This document shows, piece after piece, positions 14,488 through 19,787 of a stretch of 19,787 nucleotides of DNA. The translations under genes and the position numbers were made by a program. The notes beneath the pieces were generated by a model. That model saw only the letters and a list, made by a program, of their open reading frames with translations, was not told the origin of the DNA and searched no databases. The stretch spans positions 1 to 19,787 of the forward strand of contig JAIRLF010000165.1 of the NCBI GenBank assembly GCA_031259655.1. Reading direction: 5' to 3'. The stretch is from Prevotellaceae bacterium (GTDB taxonomy: Bacteria; Bacteroidota; Bacteroidia; Bacteroidales; UBA932). Positions within the stretch are counted from its first letter, which is position 1. The number at the start of each line of letters is the position of its first letter.

Positions 14488-17400
14488 TTGGAGAAACTAA
14501 TTTTAGTTGATACTTTTGTCTCAAAGTTGAAAACGTCAATGAGTATGAATTTTTTTTACACTAAATTGGGATTAGGTCGATTAACAGATTGTTCGCGAAT
14601 AGCTCTAACACATCCAAGATATCGAGGTTTAGAAAAAATCGGTGCGGACAAGGTCTATTTTTCGGGAGGTCTTCCTGCTATATTATTTAAGGAAGTTCTC
14701 TTTTTTGATGAACGAACATTGCGAGGAATCTCAGAGATTCAGCGTAAAGCATGGAATTACAGGAAGGTGATGTTCCTGTATGTTTTGTCGGACACAGAAA
14801 TCAGAGTGTACAACTGTTACGAAAAACCTGTATATCTTACCTCTGCCACTGCTGCGCGCGAAGAACTCAAACTGTCCGAAATCTTTAGAACGCAGGCAAA
14901 TGACGTAGACGGGTTAAACGTCTTAGTCGAACTGTTTTCGCAAGTCGGCGTTGATTGCGGATTACTGTGGACAAGCGATTTAGGTATTCTTGAGAAAATC
15001 GATACACAGAAAACGGTAGACCGTTTTTTGGCGCAAAGCCTTTTGAAAACAGCCCAAATCCTCAACGAGGAGATTCAAGACAAGGATGTTGTGCACAGTT
15101 TGTTGATGCGTTCGCTGTTTATACTCTATCTCGAAGACCGGGGAGCGGCGAAAGAAGCATGGATATACAGCCGAATCAAACAGGGAACAGACTGCTACTT
15201 TGATATATTGGAAGATGTGGACGCTACATACGTTCTGTTCGAAGAATTGCACAATCATTTTCAGTTCAATCTGTTTCCCGTAACAGAGTACGAACGGCAA
15301 ACGGTTACGAAAGAACATTTGCAAAAAATCAGAAACTGCTTCACCTGCGGCGAAACGCCGGTAAAGCCGGTTGCGTATGGAAAGTGGAGGATTTTCGATT
15401 TCAGTCTTATTCAAACAGAAGTGTTAAGCGAAGTCTACGAAACTTTCATCGAGGAGTTTAAGAATAATAAAAACAACATGCCGTTTTATACCCCTTACCC
15501 TTTGGTCGAACTCATGTTGAACGACAAATTACCTGCCGAAACCGAAACAAATCACAATGTTAGAACATTGGATATCGCATGTGGCGCGGGTATTTTCCTT
15601 GTCGAAAGTTACAAACGCCTAATCCAACGCTGGAAAAATGCTAACCCCGGACGCGATATTTTATTTACGGAACTACGCGATATACTGATTCATAATATTT
15701 TCGGAATCGATATCGACCCTTTGGCGCTCAAAGTTTCCGCCTCGCTACTTTACTTGACTTTGCTGGAATACTTAGACCCTAAAACGCTGTGGCTAAGCAA
15801 AGAATACCGGTTGCCATACATGATGCGCAGCCCCAACGACCACTTGCTCAACAATCAAGGAATAAATCTGTGGTGTGGAGACGCTATTGGAGAAATCGAT
15901 GCGGAAAAATTTCTCTTTAAAGCGGATTTGCTGGTCGGAAATCCTCCATTCGGTACGGATAAAATCAGCCCGGAAATCAAAAACTATCTTGATAAACAGA
16001 AATATGCGCAGGAAAAAGTTCTTGCTTTCATGGATAAAGCAACCCAATTCGTAAATGACGAAGGACAAATTGCTATGATTTTCAACACGAAAATTTTGAC
16101 CAATACAAACAAAAGCTACCAAAATTTCAGGAAATGGCTCTTTAATAAGACTTATGTCGAAAAGATTTACAACCTGTCGATTTTCAACAAAGCAAAGAAA
16201 GACTTTGCCGGACAATTGTTTAATTCGGCTTCGATTCCCGTATCCATTGCCTGCTATCGAAAAACTTTTCCCGGCAATGTCTTGAACATTGTCGAATACT
16301 TTGCTCCGCAAACATACATCAAGTCGAATCTCGCTGACGGTTTGGTTATTGATAGCGTCGAAGTCAAATTCCTGCCGAGATACGAATGTCAAGTTCCCGA
16401 TACAAAAATCTGGAAAACAGCAATGTGGGGCAATGTGTTAGATTTTAATTTGCTTTCCTTATTGAGCGATAAATCGACAATATATCTGAAATCCTATTTC
16501 AAAGAGAATAACTGGCTGCACGCCACCGGGCTAAACGGCGACAGTAAACACAAGGATTTTGCTCCGGATTTGATTATCGAAACAAAAGAGATACAACGAT
16601 ATTATACTCCGGAAGATGTCGCTGTTCCCAATGATAAATATTTCAGGAAAATCGACAAACATCTGTTTCGTCCGCCTTTTATCGTTGTCAAAAAAGGACA
16701 AAACGACAACAGAGAAGTCTCGCAAGTTACGGCCTCTTATATTGATTATACGGCATATTTCAAAAGCGGTGTGTTTATCATGAATAAAAACGACGATAAT
16801 TGTTCGGATATTAAAAAATGTTTAGTGGCGTTTTTCAATTCCGACTTGGCTACATACTATTTGTTTCTCTCAACTTCGTCGTGGGGAATAGAAAGAGACC
16901 AGATAATGCTCAACGAATATCTGGAACTGCCGGCGTTTTTCAATGATACTCAGGATTTATCCGCTATCGCGAAACTGTTCGACGAATTAGTCTCCGAACT
17001 GAAACAGGAACCCAAAAATCCTCTCTTTGTCAAGCAAAAAGAAGAAGAAATCAACCGAAAGTTGGAAAGTCTGATAGGATTGACGGCAAAAGAACAAATT
17101 CTGATTCAGGATACTTTGAAATTCAGCCTCAATTTACTGGAGCAGGGCGAAAATTCAATCGGTTTCGAACCGGTTTCGAAAGACGAAAACGAGGCGTACG
17201 CAATCATGATTACCGAAGAAATGAACGAAGTACTGCAACATTCCTCATATAAAGTCAATGCCGTCATTTACGATGTCCCGAAAAAAAGCCCTCTTAATCT
17301 GGTAACTTTGTCTATCATTACTGTAAAAAAGGATATTATTTTCAAAAGCTCGGACGATTTGACTCTTGCCCTGAAAACAATTAATACCCGCATGTTGAGG

Positions 17401-17574
17401 CAACAAAAGCACAATATCTACGTTAAACAACAATATAAGTATTTTGATAACAACTTTATTTATATAATAAAACCAAACCGGAAATATTTTTGGACGCGTT
17501 CGCAGGCTATGAACGACGCAATGTTGCTCATAACCGAAATCGCTAAAATGAAAAGTAATATAAATGGCGTATGA
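14488..17574 (+). CDS. Large adenine-specific DNA methyltransferase (type IIG/Eco57I-like)
   Basis: The 1028-residue protein carries a gamma-class N6-adenine methyltransferase core. FYTPYPLVELML (333-344) resembles motif X, LDIACGAGIFLVE (361-373) is the SAM-binding motif I, GIDIDPLALKVSASL (406-420) motifs II/III, and NPPFG (485-489) catalytic motif IV. The N-terminal part (about 45-130) has VYFSGGLPAILFKEV and IQRKAWNYRKVMFLYVLSDTEIRVYN, a domain found in large type IIG-like enzymes; I see no intact D-ExK nuclease site there. The C-terminal half, with SSWGIERDQIMLNEYLELP near 805-825, looks like the target-recognition region. The first start in frame is TTG at 14488; ATGs at 14539 and 14545 are alternatives. 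It overlaps the next gene by 4 bases (ATGA). The pair probably forms a restriction-modification or other defence module; the target site is unknown. Confidence 0.85.
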   Translation: MEKLILVDTFVSKLKTSMSMNFFYTKLGLGRLTDCSRIALTHPRYRGLEKIGADKVYFSGGLPAILFKEVLFFDERTLRGISEIQRKAWNYRKVMFLYVLSDTEIRVYNCYEKPVYLTSATAAREELKLSEIFRTQANDVDGLNVLVELFSQVGVDCGLLWTSDLGILEKIDTQKTVDRFLAQSLLKTAQILNEEIQDKDVVHSLLMRSLFILYLEDRGAAKEAWIYSRIKQGTDCYFDILEDVDATYVLFEELHNHFQFNLFPVTEYERQTVTKEHLQKIRNCFTCGETPVKPVAYGKWRIFDFSLIQTEVLSEVYETFIEEFKNNKNNMPFYTPYPLVELMLNDKLPAETETNHNVRTLDIACGAGIFLVESYKRLIQRWKNANPGRDILFTELRDILIHNIFGIDIDPLALKVSASLLYLTLLEYLDPKTLWLSKEYRLPYMMRSPNDHLLNNQGINLWCGDAIGEIDAEKFLFKADLLVGNPPFGTDKISPEIKNYLDKQKYAQEKVLAFMDKATQFVNDEGQIAMIFNTKILTNTNKSYQNFRKWLFNKTYVEKIYNLSIFNKAKKDFAGQLFNSASIPVSIACYRKTFPGNVLNIVEYFAPQTYIKSNLADGLVIDSVEVKFLPRYECQVPDTKIWKTAMWGNVLDFNLLSLLSDKSTIYLKSYFKENNWLHATGLNGDSKHKDFAPDLIIETKEIQRYYTPEDVAVPNDKYFRKIDKHLFRPPFIVVKKGQNDNREVSQVTASYIDYTAYFKSGVFIMNKNDDNCSDIKKCLVAFFNSDLATYYLFLSTSSWGIERDQIMLNEYLELPAFFNDTQDLSAIAKLFDELVSELKQEPKNPLFVKQKEEEINRKLESLIGLTAKEQILIQDTLKFSLNLLEQGENSIGFEPVSKDENEAYAIMITEEMNEVLQHSSYKVNAVIYDVPKKSPLNLVTLSIITVKKDIIFKSSDDLTLALKTINTRMLRQQKHNIYVKQQYKYFDNNFIYIIKPNRKYFWTRSQAMNDAMLLITEIAKMKSNINGV

Positions 17575-18266
17575 CAAAGATAGACAAGCTAAAACCGGCA
17601 ATAATCAATGCATTTAACAAAGCATTCGAACATCGATGCGTATGTTTGTTGTTCGACGCTTTTGCTTCGGTACAATCTGCTCGTTGCGTTGATATTACAT
17701 CGCATGAAGAATACATTTCGACCGTCCTGTTCGATTATGTCGACAAATCGCCGCAAGCTGCCGAATGGCATATCGGCGTAGCTCCCGAATATCGCAATTA
17801 TAAAAATAAAGTCTTGAAAAATAAACGAGTGAAAACAGACGCCCCAAAAATCAGTTTGCAGTTTGGAAGCTGGACAAATGCGGCAAGCCTCGAATATTTT
17901 ATCGAAACACAAAATATAATAGAACCCGTCTTTGTCGGCAGGCAAAAGTCAAAATATAACCCGATTATAATTTCCGAATTGCATATACAATATATGGCAA
18001 AGATTGACAAACATTTATTGGACAAATCTCCTGTCATGGGTTGCATAATCGCTTATATTCTGAAAGGTGATTTCAGATATACGGCAAATTGCTTAAATCA
18101 TCACTTATGTGATTGTAACAGAGTTCCTGAAATATTGAGAAAATCTCTTACTCAATCGCAACAATGCGGCGCATGTTATGTCTCGACGCACAATAACTGT
18201 TCGATACAGCACCTGATGTTCGATTTTTCCGACGAAAGCAAAGCGGAAGAACAGACGAAAATGTGA
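17571..18266 (+). CDS. Uncharacterised nuclease-like partner of the methyltransferase
   Basis: This 231-residue protein overlaps the methyltransferase gene by 4 bases (ATGA), implying coupled translation. I do not recognise a named family. Its pattern resembles small restriction-type (PD-(D/E)XK) proteins: an early helix with HEEYISTVLFDYV (45-57), EWHIGVAPEY (65-74), a strand pair KISLQFGS...LEYFIETQNI (93-116) where such proteins usually read (R)IDL...YFIExK, then IQYMAKIDKHLL...MGCIIAYILKGD (139-167) and a C-terminal YVSTHNNCSIQHLMFDF (203-219). If that alignment is right, the catalytic aspartate is serine (S95) and the catalytic lysine is glutamine (Q114). The protein is cysteine-rich in its C-terminal third (C174, C180, C182, C199, C202, C210). 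A restriction, specificity or regulatory subunit role is inferred from context only. Confidence 0.6.
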   Translation: MTKIDKLKPAIINAFNKAFEHRCVCLLFDAFASVQSARCVDITSHEEYISTVLFDYVDKSPQAAEWHIGVAPEYRNYKNKVLKNKRVKTDAPKISLQFGSWTNAASLEYFIETQNIIEPVFVGRQKSKYNPIIISELHIQYMAKIDKHLLDKSPVMGCIIAYILKGDFRYTANCLNHHLCDCNRVPEILRKSLTQSQQCGACYVSTHNNCSIQHLMFDFSDESKAEEQTKM

Positions 18267-18298
18267 CCGAAAATTAAAACAAGATTTTGTATAAAACA

Positions 18299-19414
18299 AT
18301 GAATAATAAATCAATCAAAGGATTTTGCCTGCATGGTTCCAAAAGATTTCATCCGGGCGAGGCAGAAGCGGTGGAATGCAACACATCTATCGTCGAAATG
18401 GAAATGCCCGAACCGAAAGAAGGCGAAATATTAGCGGAAACTCTTTACACGGCTATATGTGGCTCGGATGTGAGCGCAACATTGAGCAAACCCAATTTCG
18501 ACTGGATTCAACGCCCAAAAGTGATTGGACACGAATGCAGCGCGCGAGTGTTAAAATTGGGACAGGGAAATCACGGTTCGTTGAAAGTGGGCGACCTGTT
18601 CAACCCTGTAGCTCAGCTGGGATGTCGAAAAGAAGACTGTCCCGCCTGTCGCAGCGGCAAATGGAACTTGTGCCCCGACAAAATCATTCTCGGATATCAC
18701 GGAAACGGAGCTTTTGGTCAGCAAATGGTTCTCGAATCAGCCCGTATTGTGCCGTTTATCGAAGGGCTACGCCCCGAATTTGGCGCTATCGTAGAACCTT
18801 TATCGGTGGTAGTGAACGCTATTTACAGCAAATGCAATATCAAACCGGGTATGGATGTGCTTGTTACCGGTTGCGGCATCATGGGGTTGATGGCTGCCGA
18901 ACTCGCACGTGCGGCAGGGGCAAGAGTGGCTATCACCGGTATCGAACAAGACCGGAATATCCGTCTGAAAGCCGCGCAACAACGTGGTATCACCACCATT
19001 GTCGTTTCTCCCGAAAAACCTTTGTTGTCGCATTTGCACGAAGGCGTCCGCGACAGTCGGGGTATGTTGTTCGGCTCGAAAGGCAAGGTAGATTTGCTGA
19101 TAGAATGTTCCGGAATTTCGCAAGCGCTTGCCGAAGCGATTCTTACGGTCAAACCCGAACACGATGTTTGTCTGATTGCAACCTATCCGAACAATGTCGA
19201 ACTGGATGCAACCCACGTGACCCGCCAGTCATTGAATATTAAGGGCGTGATGGGGTCGCACAAAGAACATTTTATGATTGCCCAGAAATTGCTGGTTCAG
19301 GAAGCGTTTCCGGCGGAACATTATATCAATCTTTACGATTTTGACCATATCAACGATGCTTTTGCCGACTCGATACGGGCAAAAACAACAAAGGCGGTAA
19401 TTAAAATGAATTGA
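18299..19414 (+). CDS. Zinc-dependent medium-chain alcohol/polyol dehydrogenase
   Basis: The 371-residue protein is a medium-chain dehydrogenase of the sorbitol/threonine dehydrogenase type, oxidising a secondary alcohol with NAD(P). Catalytic zinc ligands are C54 in CGSD, H78-E79 in GHE and E166 in VEPLSV. Four structural-zinc cysteines occur at 109, 114, 117 and 125, with a wider first gap than the usual CxxCxxC spacing. The Rossmann motif GCGIMG is at 191-196. The ATG at 18299 is preferred over an in-frame TTG at 18287. The gene starts 32 bases after the nuclease-like gene and ends 9 bases before the repeat ORF. The substrate cannot be deduced; the neighbour hisB does not clearly explain it. 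Confidence 0.88.
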   Translation: MNNKSIKGFCLHGSKRFHPGEAEAVECNTSIVEMEMPEPKEGEILAETLYTAICGSDVSATLSKPNFDWIQRPKVIGHECSARVLKLGQGNHGSLKVGDLFNPVAQLGCRKEDCPACRSGKWNLCPDKIILGYHGNGAFGQQMVLESARIVPFIEGLRPEFGAIVEPLSVVVNAIYSKCNIKPGMDVLVTGCGIMGLMAAELARAAGARVAITGIEQDRNIRLKAAQQRGITTIVVSPEKPLLSHLHEGVRDSRGMLFGSKGKVDLLIECSGISQALAEAILTVKPEHDVCLIATYPNNVELDATHVTRQSLNIKGVMGSHKEHFMIAQKLLVQEAFPAEHYINLYDFDHINDAFADSIRAKTTKAVIKMN

Positions 19415-19423
19415 TAATCGGAT

Positions 19424-19636
19424 ATGACAAACGAACGTTGTACAATGCAGGAGTCATTCAAGTATTACTTGAACGAGCGCTGCACAATGCAGGAGACATT
19501 CAAGTATTACTTGAACGAACGCTGCACAATGCAGGAGACATTCAAGTATTACTTGAACGAACGCTGCACGATGCAGCGCTCATTCAAGTATTGCATGAAC
19601 GAACGCTGCACAGTGCAGGAGACGTTCGACTTTTGA
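19424..19636 (+). CDS. Putative 14-residue-repeat small protein
   Basis: An ATG-started frame of 70 codons spans the 42-bp repeat array exactly, beginning 9 bases after the dehydrogenase stop and ending with TGA at the end of the last repeat. It encodes five copies of NERCTMQETFKYYL, the last one cut short (NERCTVQETFDF). Between copies, five changes are silent in this frame (CGT/CGC, TGT/TGC, GAG/GAA and two ACA/ACG) and most others are mild (S/T, L/M, M/V), which favours real translation in this frame over the other open frame. I recognise no domain. Each repeat holds a cysteine and an aromatic FKYY cluster. The palindromic DNA could be the selected feature instead, so coding status is uncertain. 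Confidence 0.4.
   Translation: MTNERCTMQESFKYYLNERCTMQETFKYYLNERCTMQETFKYYLNERCTMQRSFKYCMNERCTVQETFDF
19430..19636. repeat. Five-copy 42-bp tandem array with two palindromes per unit
   Basis: Units start at 19430, 19472, 19514, 19556 and 19598. Each has CTGCA-CAA-TGCAG (or a variant) and TTCAAGTA-T-TACTTGAA. Copies 2 and 3 are almost identical; copies 1, 4 and 5 diverge. In copy 4 a change extends the first stem to CGCTGCA-CGA-TGCAGCG, and in copy 5 another gives the perfect CTGCAC-A-GTGCAG. There are no spacers, so it is not a CRISPR array. Confidence 0.9.
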
Positions 19637-19669
19637 AAATTGAAAATAGATTGACACATTATAATTTAA

Positions 19670-19787
19670 ATGAAGAAAATATTATTTATCGACCGTGACG
19701 GGACTTTGGTCATCGAACCTGCAACGGATTATCAGATTGACAGTCTCGAAAAGTTAGAATTTTATCCGGGCGTTTTTCAAAATCTTG
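19670..19787 (+). CDS. hisB: HisB, histidinol-phosphatase / imidazoleglycerol-phosphate dehydratase (5' part)
   Basis: Only the first 39 codons lie in the window. They read [17 protein letters not shown] at the start and continue to [22 protein letters not shown] is the HAD phosphatase motif I with the nucleophile aspartate D8 and D10, and the wording closely follows the N-terminal phosphatase domain of bifunctional HisB (E. coli begins similarly with [15 protein letters not shown]). HisB acts in histidine synthesis. The gene continues beyond the window, so the dehydratase domain is not seen. It starts 33 bases after the repeat array and no clear -33/-7 promoter is visible. Confidence 0.9.
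   Translation, partial: MKKILFIDRDGTLVIEPATDYQIDSLEKLEFYPGVFQNL

Noticed and set aside
14488..17574. BREX PglX or type I HsdM assignment for the methyltransferase
   Set aside because: No brx, hsdS or hsdR genes are adjacent, and the N-terminal VYFSGG...IQRKAWN...EIRVYN domain fits stand-alone type IIG-like proteins better.
19430..19636. CRISPR array
   Set aside because: Units are directly adjacent with no variable spacers, each unit is internally palindromic, and no cas gene is nearby.
19411..19698. Second open frame through the 42-bp array (LLERTLHNAGDIQV repeats)
   Set aside because: It needs a TTG start, overlaps the end of the dehydrogenase and the start of hisB, and the differences between copies are mostly amino-acid-changing in this frame.

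Overview
The window comes from a member of the Bacteroidota, most likely the Bacteroidales. It carries a type III (GlnN-class) glutamine synthetase of 729 residues and an AMP nucleosidase / deoxynucleoside kinase pair of a form I associate with this phylum. Several genes are preceded by the phylum's -33/-7 promoter (TTTG, about 18 bases, TAnnTTTG), and starts lack Shine-Dalgarno sequences. AT-rich spacers alternate with genes that use many C-ending codons and GTCGAC/TCGAC-like strings.

Layout. (1) 1-2424: an ECF sigma factor, an overlapping single-pass membrane protein (probable anti-sigma factor) and an exported beta-repeat protein with a repetitive helical tail; an ECF-type promoter lies upstream of the sigma gene. 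(2) 2572-3803, minus strand: tRNA-Gln followed by hemW. (3) 4188-6385, minus strand: a degenerate cysteine-synthase paralogue, yqeY and panB. (4) 6492-7879: AMP nucleosidase and a deoxynucleoside kinase, divergent from block 3. (5) 8171-14173: three housekeeping genes, glnN, recG and metK, each with its own promoter-like sequence; metK has a long leader and a strong terminator. (6) 14488-18266: an accessory pair, a 1028-residue adenine-specific DNA methyltransferase overlapping a 231-residue protein that resembles restriction-type nucleases but appears to lack their catalytic residues. (7) 18299-19787: a zinc-dependent medium-chain dehydrogenase, a 42-bp tandem repeat array that can encode a 70-residue repeat protein, and the start of hisB.

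The most unusual items are the methyltransferase plus nuclease-like pair, the doubly palindromic 42-bp array between the dehydrogenase and hisB, the cysteine-synthase paralogue without PLP-binding motifs, the possible SAM-II-like leader of metK, and the heptad/hendecad tail of the exported protein in the sigma-factor operon. Intergenic spaces also hold several families of palindromic or AATCGTAAATC-type repeats. All family assignments come from reading the sequence; no database search was run.
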